Below, one piece after another: positions 51,758 through 60,641 of a stretch of 64,000 nucleotides of DNA (its first letter is position 1; each line of letters begins with the position of its first letter). The notes beneath the pieces are model-generated. The model searched no databases, had not been told where the DNA came from, and worked only from the letters and a program-made list of their open reading frames with translations. The DNA is taken from contig NZ_MVJN01000006.1 of the NCBI RefSeq assembly GCF_003265995.1, positions 248,001 to 312,000 of the forward strand. Direction: 5' to 3'. The position numbers and the translations under genes were made by a program. Source of the stretch: Legionella quinlivanii. Its GTDB lineage: Bacteria; Pseudomonadota; Gammaproteobacteria; Legionellales; Legionellaceae.

Positions 51758-52453
51758 TCATTCGCTCCTGGGAATTAAAAACAGGGCTCGCGATTTCAGC
51801 TCGCGGCCAGCCAATAAGTGATCAATGGCTTGACGCATAATGGCTTTAGCCATTTTAAGAACAGACAGACGACTGAAATCCTGATTGGCAAAAGCGAGAA
51901 TATCAGATCCCTGAAAACCTTGACGGGATAAAAGAAAACCAGTACCCGGAATAAACTGATAATAATGGTCTGCAGTAATGGCATCTCCTGTTGAAGCCTC
52001 TTCGCTGAGATTCAGACTATACCCGCAGGTACTTAATAAACACTTCTCGAACTGTCTCAATACGATTTCAATCGCCAGCTTGTCATTAGTAATCTGCAGT
52101 GCGTTGAGTGTTAATTCATAACTGTCGAATAACCAGGAACAGGGATCCTGAGGCCTGATTGTATAATAAATTAGTTCGTTAAGGTAAAGTGCTGTAAATA
52201 AAGCGTTTCCCTGCAAGTCAAGAATAGTTTCTGTTGACTCCACGGTATTAATATAGAAAAAATCTCTTCGCAGATTAACCGATAACCACAATGCAGAGAA
52301 AGGCTGTACCAAAGCATGTTTTCCAGGTTTGCGCCCGCCTCGATACAGGCAATCAATTACGCCCATTTCTCGTGTAAAAAAACGGACTTGAAGACTGCTG
52401 TCACCCGATGGGCGCCTGTGCAAAAGCCATGCTTTACAGGTTTCAGTGATCAT
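51758..52453 (-). CDS. recO: RecO, recombination mediator
   Basis: RecO, with RecF and RecR, loads RecA onto SSB-coated gaps. It has 231 residues: an N-terminal OB fold (AWLLHRRPSGDSSLQVRFFTREMGVIDCLYRGGRKP) and a helical C-terminal domain (LYLNELIYYTIRPQDP...FEKCLLSTCGYSLNLSE). The zinc cysteines of some RecO proteins are not obvious, as in E. coli RecO. Its start overlaps the era stop by 11 bases. The gap to pdxJ (51557-51757) contains only a degraded repeat-like sequence. Confidence 0.93.
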   Translation of the reverse strand: MITETCKAWLLHRRPSGDSSLQVRFFTREMGVIDCLYRGGRKPGKHALVQPFSALWLSVNLRRDFFYINTVESTETILDLQGNALFTALYLNELIYYTIRPQDPCSWLFDSYELTLNALQITNDKLAIEIVLRQFEKCLLSTCGYSLNLSEEASTGDAITADHYYQFIPGTGFLLSRQGFQGSDILAFANQDFSRLSVLKMAKAIMRQAIDHLLAGRELKSRALFLIPRSE

Positions 52454-53330
52454 AGCCTAATTGCCGTAGCATACGCTCATCATCAGACCAGCCTGACTTC
52501 ACTTTACACCAGCAACGTAAAAATACTTTTTTGCCCAGTAACTCTTCCATATCCAGACGCGCGCTAGTCGCCATTTCTTTCAGCTTTTTCCCTTTATCGC
52601 CGATTATCATTCGCTTGTGATTATCTTTATCGACCAGAATCAGGGCATGAATGGTCACCAGGTCTCCTTCATCTTTGTAGGACTCAAGATCCACAGTCGT
52701 CGAGTAGGGCAGCTCCTGTCCGCAGAGACGGAATATTTTTTCACGAAGCAGTTCTGCACAAAGGAACTTTATCGGCCGGTCGGTGATTTGATCCTCCCCA
52801 AACAAATGGGGACCTTCGGGTAAAAACGGCTTTAGCTGATTCTGCAATTCCTCAACCTGCACCCCGGTTCTTGCTGATAAGGGAATCATGGCAACGAAAT
52901 TATGCTGTTGGGATATTTTATCTATCCAGGGCAGCAAGGCGGATTTGTCTGCAAGCTTATCCACTTTATTAATCGCGAGTATACAGGGTACGCCTGATTG
53001 CCTGATTAGCTTAAGGACATACTCATCCTCGTCATTCCAATGCGTTCCATCTACTACCAATACAGCCACATCGACATCACGCAGCACACTGATGGCTGTT
53101 TTATTCATCATTCGATTCATGGTTTTTTTGGAACCCTGATGAATACCTGGCGTATCCACATAGACATACTGGTAGTCGCCGAGGGTATCAATCCCTAATA
53201 TACTATGCCGCGTCGTTTGAGGTTTTCGCGAAGTAATGCTGATTTTCTGTTTTAAAATTCGATTCAACAGGGTTGATTTGCCTACATTAGGACGCCCTAC
53301 TAAAGCAATATAGCCGCAATAACTAGTCAT
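52443..53330 (-). CDS. era: Era, GTPase for 30S ribosome assembly
   Basis: Era binds the 3' end of 16S rRNA and is required for 30S maturation. It has 295 residues. The G motifs are ALVGRPNVGKSTLLN (G1), TTRHS (G2), DTPGIH (G3) and NKVDK (G4). The C-terminal KH domain is recognised from about 200 (EKIFRLCGQELPYSTTVDLE...IIGDKGKKLKEMATSARLDMEELLGKKVFLRCWCKVK). In many gammaproteobacteria rnc lies just upstream; here that place is taken by a divergent lineage-specific gene. Confidence 0.97.
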   Translation of the reverse strand: MTSYCGYIALVGRPNVGKSTLLNRILKQKISITSRKPQTTRHSILGIDTLGDYQYVYVDTPGIHQGSKKTMNRMMNKTAISVLRDVDVAVLVVDGTHWNDEDEYVLKLIRQSGVPCILAINKVDKLADKSALLPWIDKISQQHNFVAMIPLSARTGVQVEELQNQLKPFLPEGPHLFGEDQITDRPIKFLCAELLREKIFRLCGQELPYSTTVDLESYKDEGDLVTIHALILVDKDNHKRMIIGDKGKKLKEMATSARLDMEELLGKKVFLRCWCKVKSGWSDDERMLRQLGYDH

Positions 53331-53483
53331 TCAATAAAACCTTGATTAATTTGGAGTCATTTTAGCATGACTCGGCCAATACAGTAACCGTGAACTGATA
53401 AGATTACTTATTCAAAAGCACTTGCCTTATCAACCCTAATAACGCTAATGTTTAAGACCACATGGATAAACGGTAACTAGCAA

Positions 53484-56400
53484 ATGGCCAATTTAAGAGC
53501 AACGGATGATCATCTGCAAATAGCTATTCCCTTAACCGTTAAACCTGTTGATAACGAAACAGCAACAGTGAGCAGCTTAACGCCCAAAGAGGCTAGCTTA
53601 TTATACGGGCATTATAGTATGGATTACCGTATACCGGGAGGTATTCTGCGGTTATTAGCGCGTCATGACAATAAAACAATGCAAATATTGCTGATGACAG
53701 AAGATACCGCGCTGCTCCAGGAGATGCCAGGAGAGCGGCCTTCCTCTCTGATTGCCAATACCATCAGCCGTTTAAACGGCTATTTCCTGCACGCGGATTC
53801 TTATGACAGACCGCTTTCCATTCATCAGAAGAAAAAAATTCAGCTGACGCAAAACTGTATTAAACAGTTATCTCTGCTTCTTGAAGAAGAACGACAAATT
53901 CAGTGTGAGGAATGGTCAAGACAAGAAGACCTGCGCATTAAAGTACTGGCTGTCATTGAAGCATGCCAGGATGGGAATATTTTGCTGGCCAATCATCCCG
54001 CCGTTTCGGAGGGAACGCTCGGTAAAATTTTATTTCATGCACGTGACTTTGCTCAACGATATGAATTTAATCGCGTTTTTCCAGTAAGTAGAATTGATCA
54101 ACATGATTTTTCCAGGGTATCTGAAACGAAGAACAACCCTTGTTTCATCTGGGATAGTGAAACTCACCTGGAAAATGGTGATAAAGAAGAATTATTAAAA
54201 GAGGCGCTCTGGGTTATTTCGCGTCAATACGGTTTCAATGAAGCAAATGAACTAAACCAGATTGATGCCAACCGTTTTAAGCGGCTGGAGACGTTTTTAA
54301 GAAAGCGATGGCAGGATATCCAAAAATGGGTTGATTATCTGGCATTGCCACACAAGCCCGAGCCAAAGCTTAGAGAAGAAAAGCGATTAAATGGAATATC
54401 GACTACCAGTATTGAGCCTTATTATTTTTTTGAAGGTGTTGGACAGCAAGCTCACCTGAATCTTCATTCATTAGTTGAAAGCCTGGTGAATAGTCCCGTG
54501 GAAATCGCCAAAACCGAGACCTTTGAACAGGCAGAAGAATTGTTATGGACCGCTCATGACGGCTCCTGGGTGCGCCTGGCAGGCTCAAATTCAATTGTCC
54601 TTAGAAAAAATAATCGCATCCGTCAATGGCATTATTTTAAGGAAAATGAATGTTATTATATTTTACCAACGAATCAGGACCTGCTGACTCTGATGCAATT
54701 GAGCAAGCGCCATCTCTATTTTCCTGAACGGGCGAAATTAACATTCAAAGCATTTTTAGTGAACGTTCCTCGCTTTTTTAAATTTTTATATACAAAGGTT
54801 TACGCTTATATTACTGAAACTCTGAAGGACGATTTTTCCAATCATCTGCATTCAGGCCATCCCCAATTAAAAAAAGAAGCCCCCCCATCTAAACCCTTAC
54901 GAGTGCTGCCAGCCCACCTGCGAAGTTTACAAGACATTCTTCAGGGTCAGGGGCTGCTTGCCAATGGAGAAACACTGGAGGAGTTTGTTAAAAGACAAAT
55001 ACATGTTAATCAATATGTCATCGCCAGAGCAGAACATCTGCCAAGCCCTCCCCCTTACAACAATCCATTTCATAGAGTGCTGGGTGTATTAAGGCATTTT
55101 TCAGCTTTGTTCATTGATATTAGCGAGCAAAATCCTATTATTGGATCCTTGGCACTTGCTGCCTATATTTACGGTGCGGGTGCTGTTGCCGCTCCAGAGC
55201 TGCTAAAGTCCATTCTGGCCAAGCTTCATCTGAATGGTTTGATCTATGGTATTGAACCCACTCAGGCTTTAGGGCGCTGGATGAGTCACGGTACAGTTTC
55301 AGAGGCTATTTCTGCGGCTGTCACTTACTGGCAGGGAGTCATTGTGGGCGGTGACCTGGATCAATTCTTTATTAAAGCGGTGAGCGTTCTGAAAGATGAG
55401 CCCGCCCAGGTTGCGATCATCATCAGCCTCGCCCTTGGACTAGGTTATGGTTTATGCAAGACATTTCCTGCGATTGAGAAAGAAATGGGCACATTTCCCT
55501 GGCCCAATCGATTGGCTGTTGGAGGGAAGTTTGGTGCAGCCTCCTTTGACACCATCATGCATCCCGGCGATGATTGGCTTTTGGGAACCATTAAATGGTT
55601 ATTACACGGCGGCTTTATTTTCCTCAAAATTGCCCTATCGCCCTTCATTGAATGGCGCTATTACGGATTTAAAAATGGCTTTGGGTCAGGTCTTGGCAAA
55701 AGCCTTGTACTAACTATACAAACTGCAAAAGAAATTGCCGCTGGTTCACTGGATTTTACGCTCGCCCTCTTAACAATTCCATTTATGGAGTTAAGCGCCC
55801 TGTTTATTCATGTGCCATTTAGAGGCATTACCAGTCTCGTTAGCAAAACACTGGGTGCGCTTGGAAATGTTCAGGCGATTGGACAAAGTCTTAGTGAGTT
55901 TGCAGAGCGAAAAACAGGCTGGAATTATTTATCAGGTTTTCGCCTGTCACCGCTTTATGGATTTAGCAACCCGATTCAGCGCTACTCCAATAATACCTTG
56001 CTTAATTTACTGGCTACCCTGGTGTGTATGGTGATAATCCCCGTTTTTCAGTTACTAAAAAACCTCATCATTCTTCCGCTTCTGGATCTGACTTTTCTTG
56101 GGATTCGCCTGTCTCTGACATTAATTGATCCCATAAGCCGACTGGCAGCATTCATGCTGGGAAAGACTTTATTTTACACTGGCTATGTTTCCGATTACAC
56201 GATAGGCTATTTACTGCGTTTAAGTGCGACGATTGTCACTAAAACCAGCAATCTAATCGATCAGGCGGCCGGATTTAGTCGTCAATTAATTTTAAAAGAG
56301 ATCCAGTTAGGCCGACATGCCTTGTTTCATTGGGCTTTCGCGGCCCAGGATGCAGCAGTACACCAGCCACAAACTGATTTTGATTATTTTCAGGAAGATG

Positions 56401-56630
56401 TAATGCGCATTGAACGTCTGGAAGACCAGGATTCTACGCAATGCCTTCTTGAAATGCTTATCGATGATTTGCCCAAGGCTCATCTTTCAAAAGCGAAAGA
56501 TGATACGCCCTGTAACCGCTTATTCCATAAATCGGCAGAACAGTTACATTCCGCTTATACTTTAAACCGGAAGCCACCGCAGGCTCAGATCAGTACAAGT
56601 GATTATCAACTAAGTTCACCAGTCTTTTAG
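53484..56630 (+). CDS. Large lineage-specific protein with C-terminal membrane segments, candidate effector
   Basis: I do not recognise this 1048-residue protein. The first 400 residues are soluble and mixed alpha/beta. A Pro-rich stretch lies near 465-545 (KKEAPPSKPLRVLPAHLRSL, LPSPPPYNNPF). From about 550 to 885 there are at least six hydrophobic segments, for example IIGSLALAAYIYGAGAVAA (551), VAIIISLALGLGYGLC (642), WLLHGGFIFLKIALSPFI (705), FTLALLTIPFMELSALFI (757) and two near 840-882. The tail (920-1048) is polar. Large host-targeted membrane proteins of this style occur in Legionella and Coxiella. The ATG at 53484 has a weak ribosome-binding site. It ends 8 bases before a pilin gene and is divergent from era. 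Confidence 0.78.
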   Translation: MANLRATDDHLQIAIPLTVKPVDNETATVSSLTPKEASLLYGHYSMDYRIPGGILRLLARHDNKTMQILLMTEDTALLQEMPGERPSSLIANTISRLNGYFLHADSYDRPLSIHQKKKIQLTQNCIKQLSLLLEEERQIQCEEWSRQEDLRIKVLAVIEACQDGNILLANHPAVSEGTLGKILFHARDFAQRYEFNRVFPVSRIDQHDFSRVSETKNNPCFIWDSETHLENGDKEELLKEALWVISRQYGFNEANELNQIDANRFKRLETFLRKRWQDIQKWVDYLALPHKPEPKLREEKRLNGISTTSIEPYYFFEGVGQQAHLNLHSLVESLVNSPVEIAKTETFEQAEELLWTAHDGSWVRLAGSNSIVLRKNNRIRQWHYFKENECYYILPTNQDLLTLMQLSKRHLYFPERAKLTFKAFLVNVPRFFKFLYTKVYAYITETLKDDFSNHLHSGHPQLKKEAPPSKPLRVLPAHLRSLQDILQGQGLLANGETLEEFVKRQIHVNQYVIARAEHLPSPPPYNNPFHRVLGVLRHFSALFIDISEQNPIIGSLALAAYIYGAGAVAAPELLKSILAKLHLNGLIYGIEPTQALGRWMSHGTVSEAISAAVTYWQGVIVGGDLDQFFIKAVSVLKDEPAQVAIIISLALGLGYGLCKTFPAIEKEMGTFPWPNRLAVGGKFGAASFDTIMHPGDDWLLGTIKWLLHGGFIFLKIALSPFIEWRYYGFKNGFGSGLGKSLVLTIQTAKEIAAGSLDFTLALLTIPFMELSALFIHVPFRGITSLVSKTLGALGNVQAIGQSLSEFAERKTGWNYLSGFRLSPLYGFSNPIQRYSNNTLLNLLATLVCMVIIPVFQLLKNLIILPLLDLTFLGIRLSLTLIDPISRLAAFMLGKTLFYTGYVSDYTIGYLLRLSATIVTKTSNLIDQAAGFSRQLILKEIQLGRHALFHWAFAAQDAAVHQPQTDFDYFQEDVMRIERLEDQDSTQCLLEMLIDDLPKAHLSKAKDDTPCNRLFHKSAEQLHSAYTLNRKPPQAQISTSDYQLSSPVF

Positions 56631-56638
56631 AGGGTATT

Positions 56639-57070
56639 ATGAAAAAGGGATTTACGCTAATTGAATTACTGATTGTCATGGTCATCATTGGAATTCTGGT
56701 CAGTATTGCTTACACAAGTTATTTGCAATACATCGTCAGTGCCAGACGAAGCGATGGTCAATCCGCAATAATGGACTTGGCGAGCCGAATGGAGCGCTAC
56801 TATTCAGAGCGTAATACCTATTTAAACGCTACAATCGGAACTGGAGGCGCCAATGATATCCGCTCAAGCAATATATCGCCTGAAGGATGGTATACGCTTT
56901 CTATCAGCTCGCAAACAGCCTCTACCTATACGCTTCAGGCTATCCCGCGAAACAACCAGGGGCGTGACGACCGCCTCTGTCAGACCTTAACTGTAAATAG
57001 CCTGGGCGCAAAAGGAATTGCTGCGGGGCCTGGTGGGGCACCAAGCGGAACAGTTGACCAGTGCTGGTAG
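56639..57070 (+). CDS. Type IV pilin, PilE-like
   Basis: A type IV prepilin of 143 residues with a very short leader (MKKG) and a classic processing site followed by FTLIELLIVMVIIGILVSIAY, with Glu at +5 of the mature protein and a hydrophobic alpha-1 helix. The globular part has a C-terminal cysteine pair (DRLCQTL and QCW at the end) that makes the D-loop disulfide. It resembles PilE-type major-like pilins encoded near ileS-lspA in other gammaproteobacteria. No other pil gene is present. The ATG follows GAGGGTATT, 8 bases after the preceding stop, so it may be co-transcribed with the large protein. Confidence 0.92.
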   Translation: MKKGFTLIELLIVMVIIGILVSIAYTSYLQYIVSARRSDGQSAIMDLASRMERYYSERNTYLNATIGTGGANDIRSSNISPEGWYTLSISSQTASTYTLQAIPRNNQGRDDRLCQTLTVNSLGAKGIAAGPGGAPSGTVDQCW

Positions 57071-57197
57071 CTAATTTCTATAGTCATTACTGTATGAATT
57101 TGACAAATTCCTTTGGTTAGCTATACCCAATTTATGAAGCAGTAAAAACTACTCAATAAAAAATCTGCAATTCGTCAAAAAGGATTTTTTAAAGGAA

Positions 57198-57215
57198 ACA
57201 GTATAGGTATACTGT
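57198..57215. promoter_or_regulatory. 18-bp palindrome, candidate operator upstream of the PAS-EAL gene
   Basis: ACAGTATA-GG-TATACTGT is a perfect 8-2-8 inverted repeat 79 bases before the ATG of the degenerate EAL protein, in the 223-base gap after the pilin gene. The half-sites are reversed compared with a LexA box (CTGT...ACAG), so it is not a canonical SOS box. The binding protein is unknown. Confidence 0.45.
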
Positions 57216-57293
57216 AGCATCAGATGTAAATAATCTAAGGGATTAGTTTATTAATCTGCCCACTTGATCTAACAGGCTCAAAGGAATGATTAT

Positions 57294-58946
57294 ATGGACA
57301 CGACTGGTTTAGAGTTCAGACTCATCAATGAGCTTATTGAAAGTTCTCAGGATGGGGTCTTTGTTCTCAATTCGCTCAATAAAATCATATTGAATAATGT
57401 CACTGCATCGCGCATCACCGGCTATTCCCCCGCAGAACTAATTGGACAGGATGCTTTCTTGTTAGGATCAGGCCTGCACGATGATTCCTATTTTCAAAAA
57501 ATTGAACAGTTCCTTGCGATAAACCAACGCTGGCAAGGTGCTATGATAAATCGCACAAGAACAGGACAGGCCTATCTCGCCAATGTGCTGGTTATTAGGA
57601 TTAATGATGATGAAGGCGATCTGCAGTTCTATCTCCTGCGCTTATTGTCAGTACAAATACTTGGGGATTTAGTTGACTCGGTTATAACTCATATGCCGCA
57701 ATTTGATGCCTGCCCTAACCTGCTCCCGGGATCAGAAATTACACTGTCCAGTTTTTTCGACGAAAATACCGGTGATAATAATAACGACAGTTTTGCGCTT
57801 ATTTTATTGAAAATTGAAACGTCCGAATATGAACTCAATGGTAAAAACAGTTATCAGAGTGCTAGCGACAAAATAGTGAGCTACATGTCCAGTCAATCAC
57901 AGCAATTTGTTTTTGCCGGTAAACTGAATCACAATTATTTAATCGCCATCGCCAGTTTTCAACAACGAAATGCACTGGAACAGACTCTAGGCCATCTTCG
58001 CCTGGTACTGATTGAAATGATTAACTCGGAAAATAAATCAGCTAACCTGCCCATTGGCCTGTCGCTTAGTGCTGCAGTCTATCCTGAAAATGGAATTTAT
58101 CTCGATACTTTGTTAGTGAAAGCAGTTTCTACGATGCTGCATGCCAAAACCATCAACAAACAATCGTCTTATTTTATTGATGAACCTCAAAATAAATCAT
58201 CATCCAATCTGATTACCTACTCCTATCTTAAAGAAGCTTTGAATAACGAAGGACTTTGTCTTTTTTATCAACCCATTGTCACCCTGGACAATCAAATTGT
58301 TGCCATCGAAGCGTTTCTACGATGCAAGGATGATCAGGGCGGTCTGTTATTGCCTAATGAATTTTTCCCTATTGCCGAAAAATATCAGCTTTTGCCTGCG
58401 ATTGAAAAATGGGTTATTGCTCAGGCCTTACAAGATATGAAAATGATTAACTCCACAAGCTTAAGACTTCATGTCAACATTAGTGCCTCTCAGTTTCTTC
58501 ACCCGGATTTTTATCAGGAACTGCAGGAAAATTTGCAGCATTATGATTTTTCACCCTCGATGTTAAGTCTTGAAATCAATAACGATCTAATGACAAAGCA
58601 GCAGGCGGCCGCTATGAGCGTGCAGCTACTGCAGAAAAGCGGAGTCAATATTGCGGTGTCCTGTGGTTATTCCTTATTTACGTCATATCGCTTTATGGCT
58701 GAAATTGGTGCCAGGCAGATTAAATTTGATCGCTACTATGTACGAAAAATTTATGAACGAAAAGTAGACCAGACTGAAATAGATATCATGCTTAAACAAT
58801 TACTGTCACAGAACAGTGAAGTCATTATTGAGGGCATTGAACGAGAAGATGATCTGACATTTTTCAAATCAAGAGGCTGCAATCTGTTTCAGGGTATCTA
58901 TTTCTATCCACCAATGACCATCGAGCAGTTAAGGCAATCGATCTGA
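57294..58946 (+). CDS. PAS-GGDEF-EAL protein with degenerate catalytic motifs
   Basis: The 550-residue cytoplasmic protein has a PAS domain (about 8-120, SSQDGVFVLNSLNKIILNNVTASRITGYSPAELIG), a GGDEF-like domain (about 130-300) and an EAL-like domain (about 310-550). The GGDEF signature is replaced by AGKLNHNYLIAIA. In the EAL domain, EAL reads EAF, the N of VNISASQF, the Lys of IKFDRYYV and IEGIE are kept, but the metal-binding DDFG motif is SCGY, so both key Asp are lost. It should be enzymatically inactive and may be a c-di-GMP receptor or scaffold. AGGA lies 8 bases before the ATG. Confidence 0.88.
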   Translation: MDTTGLEFRLINELIESSQDGVFVLNSLNKIILNNVTASRITGYSPAELIGQDAFLLGSGLHDDSYFQKIEQFLAINQRWQGAMINRTRTGQAYLANVLVIRINDDEGDLQFYLLRLLSVQILGDLVDSVITHMPQFDACPNLLPGSEITLSSFFDENTGDNNNDSFALILLKIETSEYELNGKNSYQSASDKIVSYMSSQSQQFVFAGKLNHNYLIAIASFQQRNALEQTLGHLRLVLIEMINSENKSANLPIGLSLSAAVYPENGIYLDTLLVKAVSTMLHAKTINKQSSYFIDEPQNKSSSNLITYSYLKEALNNEGLCLFYQPIVTLDNQIVAIEAFLRCKDDQGGLLLPNEFFPIAEKYQLLPAIEKWVIAQALQDMKMINSTSLRLHVNISASQFLHPDFYQELQENLQHYDFSPSMLSLEINNDLMTKQQAAAMSVQLLQKSGVNIAVSCGYSLFTSYRFMAEIGARQIKFDRYYVRKIYERKVDQTEIDIMLKQLLSQNSEVIIEGIEREDDLTFFKSRGCNLFQGIYFYPPMTIEQLRQSI

Positions 58947-58951
58947 TTTAC

Positions 58952-59350
58952 TCACCACCACTCATCAAATCCCAATACCACCAGAATACAAGGGCCTCGA
59001 GCTATTACATTAATTCCATGCCTTAAGCCTTGCTCAATGGCTGATTCACTTTCAGCTCCGGGCTGCATCCAGATGTTTTTTATTCCCTTTGTAATGGCCG
59101 CGTCAACAATTTTTTCGGTAATAGCAGGAGGCGTGATAATTGATATACTCTCAACCTCATCAGGAAGATCTGAAAGATCTTTGATGCTTGCCTGCCCCTC
59201 AATGTTATCCTCGAATGGATTAACCGGATAGGCTTTCATATCGTGAGCCAGGTAGCAGCGTAATACTTTATTGCCAAATTTGCTGCGGTTACCTGAGGCC
59301 CCGACCACGGCAAAGGCGCTGGATTTCAAAAATTGCTCAACATTGCCCAT
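58952..59350 (-). CDS. CoA-binding domain protein (YccU-like)
   Basis: A single-domain protein of 132 residues with the Rossmann-type CoA-binding fold found in succinyl-CoA synthetase alpha. The nucleotide motif AVVGASGNRSKFGNKVL is near residue 14, followed by YPVNPFEDNIEGQASIKDLSDLP and IWMQPGAESESAIEQ. Its biological role in bacteria is not established. The glycine-zipper protein gene lies 12 bases upstream on the same strand; it is convergent with the PAS-EAL gene, 5 bases away. Confidence 0.9.
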   Translation of the reverse strand: MGNVEQFLKSSAFAVVGASGNRSKFGNKVLRCYLAHDMKAYPVNPFEDNIEGQASIKDLSDLPDEVESISIITPPAITEKIVDAAITKGIKNIWMQPGAESESAIEQGLRHGINVIARGPCILVVLGFDEWW

Positions 59351-59362
59351 AAAAATACTCCT

Positions 59363-59914
59363 TTATGAAACGATATTAGGACTGTCGGAGTGCAGTGTAA
59401 TATTCTCAGCATGATGTTCATTTAATATAGAAAATATCGCCTGCTGCTGTTGTTCGTTAGTGCAGGTCAGCCATAACACAAAACCACCCATATGCTCCTG
59501 CTTCTCAATTTTGGCTTTACGTGCATTTCTAATGGACTTCATTATACCGAAGCCAATTGCCGCACCAATTAAGCCGCCTAGGATCCCAAAAATAAGATTA
59601 TCAGCATAGTGATTCAATTCGCCTCCGGCAAGCAGGCCGAGAATAATGCCGACAAACATAGGAATTGATATTGAAAATCCTTGAACCCAGCCAAAATCAT
59701 CATGCATGTAGGGTTCTTGCTTTGGGGAAAAATCTTCTGCTTTCTGTACAGTTTCCGGATTAACATAAGGCTTGCCGAATTTTTCTACCATTTTCGATGG
59801 AGGACCCTGAACACTGACTTCACCCAAAGAAAGGGTTTTCTCAGTCAAATGACTGATCGCTTTTTCGAGGGTTCTTTCATCACGGAAAATCGCGCTTATT
59901 TTATTCGTATTCAT
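59363..59914 (-). CDS. Glycine-zipper two-helix membrane protein
   Basis: This 183-residue protein has a soluble N-terminal domain (about 1-75, ISAIFRDERTLEKAISHLTEK resembles the flavodoxin-like start of general-stress GspM-type proteins). Two glycine-rich membrane helices follow (about 83-130: FVGIILGLLAGGEL and LIFGILGGLIGAAIGFGIM), and a short cytoplasmic C-terminal domain (GGFVLWLTCTNEQQQQAIFSILNEH). The function is unknown. Membrane stress sensing is one possibility from the general architecture. It lies 12 bases before the CoA-binding gene and is probably co-transcribed with it. Confidence 0.75.
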   Translation of the reverse strand: MNTNKISAIFRDERTLEKAISHLTEKTLSLGEVSVQGPPSKMVEKFGKPYVNPETVQKAEDFSPKQEPYMHDDFGWVQGFSISIPMFVGIILGLLAGGELNHYADNLIFGILGGLIGAAIGFGIMKSIRNARKAKIEKQEHMGGFVLWLTCTNEQQQQAIFSILNEHHAENITLHSDSPNIVS

Positions 59915-60083
59915 GACGGATCCTTTCCTGTGAACGATAGTCCTTGTATTAAGTTTAGTTCAATTTGGGTCCTGAGGTAAGCTTTGACAGCATGAGCTGC
60001 TTCCTTCACTACAAAAGGCTTGCTAAGAGTTTGTAAGTCTTCTAACATAGGAGTCATTACGGCGCCTGTATTAGCGAAAATCT

Positions 60084-60641
60084 ATGATGACAGATAAATT
60101 GTTTGGAAATCAATCAATTATAATAAGCCTCGATGTCGATGCCTATTTATTTGACCGGCTTAGACAAATTGCAAAGGCAGGTTTCTCAGTCGTTGAGATC
60201 AACAGCTGTGATGAAGGGCTTTTGAAAAAAATTCTGACCGAATTTCCCGGGCTTCGCATTGGAGCAGGTAACGTAATCAGCACCCAACAATTGGAAGATT
60301 GCTATCAGGCAGGTGTCCACTTTGTTTCCAGCCCAGGTTTCTTACCCGCTATTGCACAAACAGCTGCAATTTATTCAATTAACCATCTTCCAGGGATTGC
60401 CACGCTGTCAGAGGCAATGCAGGTAATGGCACTCGGCTACCATCAGGCAAGGCCTTTTCCTGCGTCCTTATCATTCTGCGCACTATTAAATAAATGCTTA
60501 CCCACCCTTCGTTTATTCCCCGCGGAAGTCGAATGGGATGAAGCAGAGCATTATTTAAGCTTGCCGTCAGTTGCTGCAATCAGCATTCTGAATCCAGAGG
60601 TTAAATTATTAACCTCTTTATCGGACGGGGCTCTTGCATAG
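60084..60641 (+). CDS. KDPG/KHG aldolase-fold protein lacking the Schiff-base lysine
   Basis: The 185-residue protein follows the Eda (2-keto-3-deoxy-6-phosphogluconate aldolase) pattern: catalytic-acid strand FSVVEINSCDEG (about 36), GAGNVISTQQLEDCYQAGVHFVSSPG (about 66-91) and HLPGIATLSEAMQVMALGY (about 104). In Eda the next strand carries the catalytic Lys in KFFPA; here it is ARPFPAS, with Arg. The phosphate-binding PTGGI and GGSW motifs read PAEVE and ISIL. It is therefore probably not an active class I aldolase. It ends inside lspA, with the two genes overlapping tail to tail by 24 bases. Confidence 0.8.
   Translation: MMTDKLFGNQSIIISLDVDAYLFDRLRQIAKAGFSVVEINSCDEGLLKKILTEFPGLRIGAGNVISTQQLEDCYQAGVHFVSSPGFLPAIAQTAAIYSINHLPGIATLSEAMQVMALGYHQARPFPASLSFCALLNKCLPTLRLFPAEVEWDEAEHYLSLPSVAAISILNPEVKLLTSLSDGALA

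Noticed and set aside
57198-57215. LexA (SOS) box
   Set aside because: The half-sites are ACAG...CTGT, the reverse of the CTGT...ACAG arrangement.
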